DNA of 64,000 bases from Streptomyces collinus. Its GTDB lineage: Bacteria > Actinomycetota > Actinomycetes > Streptomycetales > Streptomycetaceae. Shown here piece after piece: positions 36,319 to 43,741 of this stretch. The stretch lies in contig NZ_CP133771.1 in the NCBI RefSeq assembly GCF_031348265.1, forward strand, positions 3,348,001 to 3,412,000, read 5' to 3'. How positions within the stretch are numbered: position 1 is the first letter of the stretch; each line of letters begins with the position of its first letter. The position numbers and the translations under genes were made by a program. The notes below the pieces were generated by a model, which ran no database searches, had not been told where the DNA came from, and saw only the letters and a program-made list of their open reading frames with translations.

Positions 36319-36957
36319 TCAGACAGCGGCACTCCCTCGCGGCCCGGACGTCCAGGCCAGGATGTGCGGGACCGCTTCGCGCAGACTGGCGAAGTGGCGA
36401 TGCACGCCCTCCACCGCGGCAGCGGCGTTCACGCCCCACACCGTCATACCGGCGCGTATCCCGGACCGCACTCCGGACGGGGCGTCCTCGATGACCAAGC
36501 AGTCCGCCGGCAACGCACCGAGCCGTGCGGCAGCCTGCAGATAAGGCACCGGCGAGGGCTTGCCCTCCTCCACAGCGGCCGCGTCGACGATCACCTCCGG
36601 CACAGGCAGGCCCGTCCGTTCGAAACGGCCGCGCACCCGGTGCTCGTAGTTCGAGGTCACCAGCGCCCAGGCCCCCGGCGGCAGACCGTGCAGCAACTCC
36701 GACGCGCCGTGGAAAGCCGTATAGACGCCGGACCGGACGTCCTCGTCCTCCAAGTCATGCAGCAGGGCCAGGCACTCGCTGGGGTCACGGTCGGCAGCGA
36801 CCTGGGCGAACGTCTCCATGGGCCGTGTCCGCAGGGCCACCCGGTACACCTCGTCCGCGTCCAGCCCGTAGCGCTCCGCCCAGGTTTCCCAGACCCGGCG
36901 CTGGTTGCTCACCGCGTCGATCAATGTGCCATCGACGTCGAACAGGACGTACTTCAT
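36319..36957 (-). CDS. HAD-superfamily phosphatase
   Basis: A 212-residue haloacid-dehalogenase phosphatase. Motif I is YVLFDVDGTLID at the N-terminus, motif II is ALVTSNYEHR, motif III Lys is in EEGKPSPVPYLQAA and motif IV is CLVIEDAPSGVRSG. It belongs to the phosphoglycolate/beta-phosphoglucomutase-like or sugar-phosphatase group; substrate is undetermined. The start is ATG 36957; an in-frame GTG at 36987 with AGGA eight bases upstream is a real alternative. Convergent with tRNA-Cys. Confidence 0.88.
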   Translation of the reverse strand: MKYVLFDVDGTLIDAVSNQRRVWETWAERYGLDADEVYRVALRTRPMETFAQVAADRDPSECLALLHDLEDEDVRSGVYTAFHGASELLHGLPPGAWALVTSNYEHRVRGRFERTGLPVPEVIVDAAAVEEGKPSPVPYLQAAARLGALPADCLVIEDAPSGVRSGIRAGMTVWGVNAAAAVEGVHRHFASLREAVPHILAWTSGPRGSAAV

Positions 36958-37086
36958 GCGGTCCGGCCGCCCAGGTCCACTGGTCACGCGTCGATCCTGC
37001 CAGACGGCCGACAGGCGATTCAGGGACAGAAGCGCCCGCCTCCATCGCCGGACGCCCGCCGATCGGATCGCCCTCCCCACCCGGGA

Positions 37087-37118
37087 TTGACCCTGACGCA
37101 CGGTCAGCCCTCCAGCAT
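37087..37118 (+). promoter_or_regulatory. MerR-type promoter candidate of the hydrolase-merR operon
   Basis: TTGACC at 37087-37092 is followed, after an over-long spacer near 20 bases, by CAGCAT at 37113-37118. The spacer contains CTGAC-N5-GTCAG symmetry (37093-37107). MerR activators typically bind such elongated spacers. Transcription would begin next to the ATG at 37125, so the mRNA may be leaderless. Confidence 0.45.
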
Positions 37119-37124
37119 GTCCGC

Positions 37125-37898
37125 ATGACTGTGAGAAGCGACAGCGGCATCCGGTGCTACACCGTTCGGCACGACGGTGTCTCCATCCCGGTGTCACGTG
37201 ACGGCCGGGGGCGCCCCTTGGTGCTGTGTCCGGGACTGAACTGCACGCAGGCCGACCTGTACGAGCTGGTCTCGCTGCTGCGGCGCGATCACGATGTCGT
37301 GACCTTCGATCTCCGGGGGCACGGTCTCGCCTCCCCCGCCGAGCGGTACTCCTTCGATGCCTTCCTGGGTGACCTCGTCGCCGTGCTGGCGGACCTCGAC
37401 CTGCCCTCGTCACCTGTGCTCGTGGGTTACTCCCTGGGCGCGGACCTGGCCGTGCACTATGCGGCCGCGTGTCCTGGGACCATCGCCGGGCTCGTGCTCA
37501 TCGACGGGGCGAATCCGCTGCCGGAGCCGTTCCTCACCGACGCCGACCTCACGGAGTTCCGGGCCATCGCGGAGGCCGAGGCGGCACGTCACGGGTCGCT
37601 CACCGCCGAGGACATCTTCGGCTTGGGCAAGGAGATGGACGTGGTCCGCGGCGGGATCCTCGACCGGTATCAGAAGATCGACCTGCCCGTGCACGCCATC
37701 ATGTCCACTGCGATCGCCGGCGACAGCCTCGAAGGGCGCGCCCCTCGGCACAACCGCCTGTGGCGTGCCGGTGTGGAGCGGCTCATGCACGAGCAGCCGC
37801 ACATCTCCGCCGACTGGATCGACGCCGACCACCGGCTGGTCTTCACGCATGCCCCTGACGTCGCCGAGATCATCCGGAGCAGACTGGCTCCATGCTGA
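37125..37898 (+). CDS. alpha/beta-hydrolase
   Basis: A 257-residue alpha/beta-hydrolase. The fold is evident in LVLCPGLNCTQADLYELV, the TFDLRGHGLASPAERYSF segment and the nucleophile elbow VLVGYSLGADLAVHYA (Ser of GYSLG). The catalytic His is probably in the C-terminal DADHRLVFTH. There is no signal peptide. It lies in an operon with a MerR regulator (7-base overlap), so its expression is probably induced by a small molecule. It has no ribosome site before the ATG. Substrate unknown. Confidence 0.87.
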   Translation: MTVRSDSGIRCYTVRHDGVSIPVSRDGRGRPLVLCPGLNCTQADLYELVSLLRRDHDVVTFDLRGHGLASPAERYSFDAFLGDLVAVLADLDLPSSPVLVGYSLGADLAVHYAAACPGTIAGLVLIDGANPLPEPFLTDADLTEFRAIAEAEAARHGSLTAEDIFGLGKEMDVVRGGILDRYQKIDLPVHAIMSTAIAGDSLEGRAPRHNRLWRAGVERLMHEQPHISADWIDADHRLVFTHAPDVAEIIRSRLAPC

Positions 37899-38692
37899 CC
37901 ATCGGCGAGCTGGCGGCGTACGCCGGAGTCACCGTCCGCGCTGTGCGGCACTATCACGCCAAGGGACTGCTGCCCGAGCCCGAGCGGGACCACTCCGGCT
38001 ACCGGCGGTACGACGCCGGTGCCGTCGTGGAGCTGCTGCGGATCCGTACCCTCGCCGAGGCCGGGGTCCCCCTCGCGCGGGTGCGGGAGCTGCTCCAGGC
38101 CGGTGAGGAGGAGTTCGCCACGGCCGTCGCGGACATCGACAGGAGGCTGGAGGCCGAGATCCAGGAGCGGCAGCGGCACCGTGAGCGCATCGCCCGGCTC
38201 TCTCCGGGGGACGGTCTGGCCCTCCCCTCCGAGGTCGTCGGGTTCCTCGACCGGCTGCGGGCGCTCGGCGTCGACGAACGGATCGTCCAGGCCGAACGGG
38301 ACGGCTGGATCCCGCTGGCGGCACGCTCACCCGGGCGGGTGGCGGAGTGGATCGCGCGCAAGCAGGAGCAGATCGGGGACCCGGAGTTCACCGCTTTCTA
38401 CTTGGACTTGAGTGAGGCTCTCGGACGAGGTGACGACGACCCGGCGCTGGTCGAGCTGGCCGACCGGGTGGCCGCCTACCTCACCGAGCTGGCCGACGAG
38501 CGGGGCGAGGAGTACCTCGGCGGCCCGGCCGGTTTCGAGCCGACGTTCGTCGAGCTGATGGACACGCTCGCCTTCGACACCGTGCCGGCCGCCCGCCGGC
38601 TCATCGAGTTGCTGAAGCAGCGCGGCTGGGACGGTTGGACCGCTCTCCGCCGCACGCCCGGTTGCCACCCCGCCCCGCCCGCCTCGTCCTGA
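37892..38692 (+). CDS. MerR-family transcriptional regulator
   Basis: A 266-residue regulator with a MerR winged helix: MLTIGELAAYAGVTVRAVRH, KGLLPEPERDHSGYRRYDAG, then a dimerisation helix. The C-terminal 140 residues form a TipAS-like or drug-binding helical domain rather than the short metal-type tail, and Cys is almost absent, so a metal ligand is unlikely. It is translationally coupled to the hydrolase gene and probably controls the promoter just upstream of it. Confidence 0.9.
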   Translation: MLTIGELAAYAGVTVRAVRHYHAKGLLPEPERDHSGYRRYDAGAVVELLRIRTLAEAGVPLARVRELLQAGEEEFATAVADIDRRLEAEIQERQRHRERIARLSPGDGLALPSEVVGFLDRLRALGVDERIVQAERDGWIPLAARSPGRVAEWIARKQEQIGDPEFTAFYLDLSEALGRGDDDPALVELADRVAAYLTELADERGEEYLGGPAGFEPTFVELMDTLAFDTVPAARRLIELLKQRGWDGWTALRRTPGCHPAPPASS

Positions 38693-38815
38693 GACTCCGG
38701 GCAAAGTCGTGCACAACCCCGAGCACCCCTCGCGTGTCCAGAACATGACCGGTAGCCCACGCTCCGGTCGTCGTGCCTTCCGGGCCGACGAGGAAACCCG
38801 ACGAGGAGAACCACC

Positions 38816-40036
38816 GTGCACCTCCGCCCCCCGGCAGCCGTCCTGGCCGCCGCCGTGATCGCCGTCGCCGGTCCCGCTGTCGCCGCGCCCTTGGCGCACG
38901 CCGAGGAGGGCGCGCCCGAGCTGGTCGTGTCGGCGCTGCCGTCGGCGGCTCCCAAGCCGGGCGAGGTGTACGACAAGTCCGTCACCCTCACGAACAAGGG
39001 CACGGCCGCCGTGGACGGGGTCACCTTCCGGGTGCGTCTGACGCGCGGGCTGGACTTTCCCGAGCAGGTGAAGGGCTGCACCTACTCGACCGTCAAAGAG
39101 CAGATCCGGCAGGCGGTTTGTGAACTCGACACGGTCGTCGAGCCCGGTGCCTCCGTCACCACGCCCGTCCGGTTCAAGGCGCTGGACAGCGCTCTGATGG
39201 AGGCCGTCGAGTACGGCACGAGCGCGAGCGGTGAAGCGCCGGGCGAGGGGTACGACGACAGCTACCGGCGGCTCACCCTGACCGCGGACAACACCGCCGA
39301 TCTCGTCGCCGTCGGTGAGGAGATGGAGGCGCTGGCCGGCGAGGAGCAGTCGATCACGGCGACCCTGCGCAACGACGGTCCCGGCTGGGTGCAGAACCAG
39401 GAGAGCGACGACCTTCCGGGCCTGCTGGTGCAGATCCCGCCGGGCACCGTCGCCGTGGGGGTGCCGAAGGACTGCGCGCCGTTCGGGATCGACGGGCCGA
39501 GCGGGCCGCAGGGAACCCCGGGCAAGCCCAAGTACGTGTGCTGGCCGCAGGGCGGGACCCTCGACGTCGGTCAGTCCCTCGCCTACACGTTCACGCTGAA
39601 GATCAAGGAGTCCGCGCAGGACACCAAGGGCGAGGTCAAGGCGTCGTCCGTCTACGACATCGCCCCGAAGTACGACACGAACCGGGCCAACAACACCGCC
39701 GTGATCAGCATCGACCTGCCGAGCGACTACGAGCCGGAGCCGAGCCCCTCGGACGGCGCGGACGGTGGCACCGGCGACGGCGGGGACGGCAACGCCCCCG
39801 AGGGGCAGGCCGCCGGCGGCACGGGCGCCACGGCCTCACCCTCGGCCACGGCCTCCGACGGCACCTCGGCCGGTGGTTCCACGGGCAGCACGACCGGCAG
39901 CACCACCGGCGGCAACCTCGCCGCCACTGGCTCCGACGGCACCCCGCTCCTCGCCGGTGCCGCTGCCGCCGCCGCGGTGATCGGCGGCGGCCTGGTGTTC
40001 GCCGTGCGCCGACGCAGCGCCGCCAGGTCCGCCTGA
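38816..40036 (+). CDS. sortase-anchored surface protein (LAxTG type)
   Basis: A 406-residue exported protein. The signal peptide (AAVLAAAVIAVAGPAVAAPLAHA) is followed by two DUF11/CARDB-like beta domains with NxGxxxxxG patterns (VTLTNKGTAAVDGVTFRVRL; TATLRNDGPGWVQNQ), a Ser/Thr/Gly-rich wall-spanning linker from about 305, and the sorting signal LAATG near 365 with a hydrophobic helix and RRRS tail. LAxTG is the class E sortase motif in Streptomyces. GTG start at 38816 has CGAGGAGAACCACC upstream. Function on the surface is unknown. Confidence 0.9.
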   Translation: MHLRPPAAVLAAAVIAVAGPAVAAPLAHAEEGAPELVVSALPSAAPKPGEVYDKSVTLTNKGTAAVDGVTFRVRLTRGLDFPEQVKGCTYSTVKEQIRQAVCELDTVVEPGASVTTPVRFKALDSALMEAVEYGTSASGEAPGEGYDDSYRRLTLTADNTADLVAVGEEMEALAGEEQSITATLRNDGPGWVQNQESDDLPGLLVQIPPGTVAVGVPKDCAPFGIDGPSGPQGTPGKPKYVCWPQGGTLDVGQSLAYTFTLKIKESAQDTKGEVKASSVYDIAPKYDTNRANNTAVISIDLPSDYEPEPSPSDGADGGTGDGGDGNAPEGQAAGGTGATASPSATASDGTSAGGSTGSTTGSTTGGNLAATGSDGTPLLAGAAAAAAVIGGGLVFAVRRRSAARSA

Positions 40037-40047
40037 CGGCAGGGCCG

Positions 40048-41214
40048 TCAGAGCACCCCGCCCGCCTCGTCCTGGAACGCGTCCGTCCAGTAGTGACGGA
40101 CCGTTCCGCCGGCGGTCGCACCCGTCGGGTCCACCGTCGACAGGACCTGGAGCATCGTCATGGCCAGCTGGTCGTAGGTGTCGGTCGTCAGTTCGTGGGA
40201 CGACTGGGCGTCTATCGCGCGCTCGCGGTGCAGCAGCCAGAGCGTGAAGGCGAGGGTCGACACGTCGGTGTTGAGGGGGTACAGCGTCGCCTCGGGTTCG
40301 CTCCAGTTCAGGACCGCGCCCGTCGCGCCGTCGACGACCAGGCTGTTGTCCTCGACCAGGTGGCCGAGGCGGATCAGGCGGTGGGCACCGGCGGGGAGTT
40401 CGGCCGGTGCGCCGGTGTCGGAGTAGTACTCGGCGAGCGTCGCCAGGGGGACGTCCGTGTCCAGGGAGAAGACGTGGGCGTCCTCCGGCAGGCCCACCTC
40501 GCGCAGGAAGCGGCGGGTCGGTTCGTGCGTGAGGGTCGCGGGGAAGTCGACGTCCTCGAAGCGCGCGACCTTGCCGGGGCCGAACTCCTGGTCCAGGAGG
40601 CGGTGCGGGAGGTCCAGGGAGAGGCCGGACACGCCGCCCCGGCCCGCCACCAGGGACAGGGGGCGGATCAGTGCCGCCATCTTCCAGAACGGGGCCGGTT
40701 CGCCGTCCGCGCCGTCCCGGAACACCGCCAGCAGGTGCTGGGACGCCGCCGCCACCGCCTTGGGGCCGAAGCGGCCCGCATAGGAGGCGAACTGGCCGCG
40801 CAGGCCCGCCAGTTCGTCCGTGGCCTCCGCGAAGCGGACCAGCGTCCGCAGCGAGGGGGCCAGGGGGCGGCGGTCCATCAGGTCGGGGCGGTCGTGCAGG
40901 ACGTACGTCGTCGAGATCTCGCCCGTCGCGCCGTCGAGCAGGACCGACTCCGTCTCCAGGCCGGCGGGGCCCAGCAGTCCGCCGATGACCAGCTGCTCGC
41001 GCAGCTCCGCCGAAAGGCGGTCGTCCGGGTCGCCCGTGGAGTCGGCGACCGTGCGCAGGCCCTCGCGGCTCAGCTCCGCGAAGCTCAATACGCCGCTGTC
41101 GCCGGGCAGTCCGGGGCCGGTCAGCCAGTGCCGCGTGGACGCGTGCGTCACCCACGGGTCCAGCTCGGACTCTGTCAGGGTGATCACCGCGGAACCGGCG
41201 TCGGTCGTACTCAT
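40048..41214 (-). CDS. SUKH-4-like protein with two related domains
   Basis: A 388-residue soluble protein with SUKH-4 features: FLREVGLPEDAHVFSLDTDV, RLIRLGHLVEDNSLVVDGAT and STLAFTLWLLHRERAID in the C-terminal half. The N-terminal half shows a second weaker copy (VIGGLLGPAGLETESVLLDG followed by LVRFAEATDELAGLRGQF), so it looks like a tandem fusion. SUKH proteins are often immunity factors of polymorphic toxin systems, but no toxin gene is near. The ATG at 41214 follows GGGGGAGCCC. Convergent with the surface protein gene. Confidence 0.7.
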   Translation of the reverse strand: MSTTDAGSAVITLTESELDPWVTHASTRHWLTGPGLPGDSGVLSFAELSREGLRTVADSTGDPDDRLSAELREQLVIGGLLGPAGLETESVLLDGATGEISTTYVLHDRPDLMDRRPLAPSLRTLVRFAEATDELAGLRGQFASYAGRFGPKAVAAASQHLLAVFRDGADGEPAPFWKMAALIRPLSLVAGRGGVSGLSLDLPHRLLDQEFGPGKVARFEDVDFPATLTHEPTRRFLREVGLPEDAHVFSLDTDVPLATLAEYYSDTGAPAELPAGAHRLIRLGHLVEDNSLVVDGATGAVLNWSEPEATLYPLNTDVSTLAFTLWLLHRERAIDAQSSHELTTDTYDQLAMTMLQVLSTVDPTGATAGGTVRHYWTDAFQDEAGGVL

Positions 41215-41422
41215 GGGCTCCCCCGCATGTGCTTGCTCACCGTCCCCTGGCGGAGCACGGCAGACCGCCCGGCGAAGCCCGGCAGCCGTTCCCCACTGCT
41301 CAGAACAGTACGCCCCACCACTGACAACGCCCCGGAACAGCGACGCGCGCCCGGCGACCACGCCGCGTCACCTCACAAGACGCTCGGAGCACCCCCGCGC
41401 GTTCCCTTTCCGCGGAATCCCC

Positions 41423-43741
41423 TCAGCCCCGTTCGGTGACCACCGCGGCCTGGGGGCGGATCGGGAGCCGGTTCACAGGGCGGCCCGTGGCAGCCCGCAC
41501 GGCGGACGCCACGGCCGCCGGGGACGTCACCACCGGCACCGCGCTGACCGCCTTGGCCCCGAAGGGGGCGACCACGTCCCGTTCCTCCACCAGCCGGACG
41601 ATGCGGATGTCGGGCGCGTCGAGGGCGGTCGGGAGGGCGTAACCGGTCAGGTCGGGGTGGCGGACGATGCCGCGCGGCGTGCGGAGGTTCTCCGTGAGGG
41701 CGATGCCCACGCCCTGGGTCACACCCGCCTCGATCCTGGCCGTCAGCTGGGCGGGGTTCAGGACCCGGCCCACGTCCTGGGCGACGGCCAGTTCGACGAC
41801 CCGTACGGAACCGATCTCGATGTCGACGTCCACCACCGCGCGGACCGCGCAGAAGGCCAGGCCCACGAAGGCGTCGCCCTGCCCGGCCTCGTTCAGCGGC
41901 TCGGTCGGGTGCGGGCGGCACTGGGCGGTGGCCCACAGCTCCTTGCCGTCCAGCGCCTCGGTGACGGTCGTCGAGAGGACCCCGTCATACGACGTGATCT
42001 TGCCGTCGGTGATCTGGAGCAGCTCCGTCGACATGCCGAACTTGTGGGCGAGCGGCTGGAGGAGCTGGGTGCGGACCATCTTGGCCGCGCGCTCCACCGC
42101 CCCGCCCGACACCCAGGTGTGCCGGCCGCGGCAGCCCGCGCCCGCCTGGGGCTGGTCGGTGTCGACCGGCGCCACGTGCACCTCGTCCACGCCGAGCGTC
42201 TCCTGGACGATCTGCCGGGCCAGGGTCGTGAAGCCCTGGCCGGTCTCGACGGCCGCGCACAGGACCGTGGCGACGCCGTCGTGGACCTTCACGGTCGCCG
42301 TGGAGACCTCGTCCGCGCCCTCCGCGCCGAGCATGTGCACCATGCCCACGCCGTAGCCGACGCCCCGGCGCACCGCGCCCGGTTCGCCCGCGCCCTCGGG
42401 GCCGCCGGGCAGCAGCCACTCGTCCTCGGGGGCGTCCTTGGGCAGCGCCGGCAGCGGGAAGTCCCGTACGGCCTGGAGGAGTTCGGCGACCGGGGCCGGG
42501 CAGGTCACGGTCTGGCCGGTCGGCAGCACGTCGCCGGTGGCCAGGGCGTTGCGCAGCCGCACTTCCGCCGGGTCGAGGCCGAGCTTCTTGGCGATCTTGT
42601 CCATCTGCGCCTCGTAGGCGGCGCAGACCTGCATGGCGCCTTCGCCGCGTACGTGGCCGGACGGGGGGTTGTTGGTACGTACGGCCCAGCCCTCGATGAA
42701 GGCGTTCGGGACGACGTAGGGGCCGCAGGCGAACGCGACGGCGGCGGCCAGGGCCTCGGAGGAGGTGTCGGCGTAGGCCCCCGCGTCGAGGAGGATCTGC
42801 GCCTCGACCTTGACGAGTCTGCCCTCGGCGTCGGCGTGGTGGCGGTAGCGCAGCAGGGTGGGGTGCCGGTGGACGTGGCCGAGGAAGGACTCCTCGCGCG
42901 TGGCGGTGAGCTTCACCGGGCAGCCGGTGCGCAGCGCGAGCAGGCCGAGCGGGAGCTGGAAGCCCTGGTCCTCGCGGTCGGCGGTGGCGCCGGGGACGCC
43001 GGTCACGACGACCTTGACGCGCTCGGGTTCCAGGCCGAACGCGGCGGCGGCCGCGTCGCGGTCGGCGTGCGGGTCGGTGGAGGCGAGGTACAGCTCCACC
43101 CCGCCGTCCGGGCGCGGTACGGCCAGGCCGGCCTCGGCGCCGATGGGCGCGGGGTCCTGGCGGCCGATGCGGTACAGGCCCTCGACGACGATCTCGCCGG
43201 CCGCCTCCGGGTCGCCGTGGTGCAGCGGGATGTGCCGGATCAGGTTGCCGTCGGGGTGCAGCGGCTCCGCTTCGAAGGCCTGCTCCGGATCGGTCACCGG
43301 GTCGAGCACCTCGTACTCGACGATGACGGCGGCGGCGGCCATGCGCGCGGTGTCCGGGTGGTCGGCGGCGACGGCGGCGATGGGCTCGCCGTGGTGGCGC
43401 ACGATCTCCGAGGCGAAGACCGGGCGGTCGGCCGTGCCGCGGCCGTGCAGCGGTCTGCCGGGGATGTCCTCGTGGGTGACGACGGCGCGGACGCCGGGCA
43501 TCTCGCGCGCGTGGGTGGTGTCGACCGACAGGATGCGCGCGTGCGGGTGCGGGGAGCGCAGCACGGCCGCCCACAGCAGGCCCTCGGCCCACAGGTCGGC
43601 GGCGTACGGGAAGGTGCCCTCCGTCTTGGCACGGGCGTCGGCGGGCGGGAGCGAGGCGCCGATGCCGTGCGGAAGCGGTTCGGGGGCGGGGGCGGCCTCC
43701 GCGGCCTGTGCGGCCTGGGCGGTGGCTGCTTCGTTGCTCAC
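41423..43741 (-). CDS. molybdopterin-binding subunit of a xanthine dehydrogenase-type enzyme
   Basis: A 772-residue large subunit of the xanthine oxidase family: an aldehyde oxidase/XDH head with LPHGIGASLPPADARAKTEG, and the molybdopterin-binding portion (GVGYGVGMVHMLGAEGADEV, AVETGQGFTTLARQIVQETL, VDTDQPQAGAGCRGRHT). The C-terminal GFGAKAVSE-like loop is replaced by APFGAKAVSAVPVVTSPAAV, lacking the catalytic Glu seen in xanthine dehydrogenase, so the substrate may not be xanthine. The GTG at 43741 overlaps the upstream stop (GTGA). Confidence 0.9.
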   Translation of the reverse strand: MSNEAATAQAAQAAEAAPAPEPLPHGIGASLPPADARAKTEGTFPYAADLWAEGLLWAAVLRSPHPHARILSVDTTHAREMPGVRAVVTHEDIPGRPLHGRGTADRPVFASEIVRHHGEPIAAVAADHPDTARMAAAAVIVEYEVLDPVTDPEQAFEAEPLHPDGNLIRHIPLHHGDPEAAGEIVVEGLYRIGRQDPAPIGAEAGLAVPRPDGGVELYLASTDPHADRDAAAAAFGLEPERVKVVVTGVPGATADREDQGFQLPLGLLALRTGCPVKLTATREESFLGHVHRHPTLLRYRHHADAEGRLVKVEAQILLDAGAYADTSSEALAAAVAFACGPYVVPNAFIEGWAVRTNNPPSGHVRGEGAMQVCAAYEAQMDKIAKKLGLDPAEVRLRNALATGDVLPTGQTVTCPAPVAELLQAVRDFPLPALPKDAPEDEWLLPGGPEGAGEPGAVRRGVGYGVGMVHMLGAEGADEVSTATVKVHDGVATVLCAAVETGQGFTTLARQIVQETLGVDEVHVAPVDTDQPQAGAGCRGRHTWVSGGAVERAAKMVRTQLLQPLAHKFGMSTELLQITDGKITSYDGVLSTTVTEALDGKELWATAQCRPHPTEPLNEAGQGDAFVGLAFCAVRAVVDVDIEIGSVRVVELAVAQDVGRVLNPAQLTARIEAGVTQGVGIALTENLRTPRGIVRHPDLTGYALPTALDAPDIRIVRLVEERDVVAPFGAKAVSAVPVVTSPAAVASAVRAATGRPVNRLPIRPQAAVVTERG

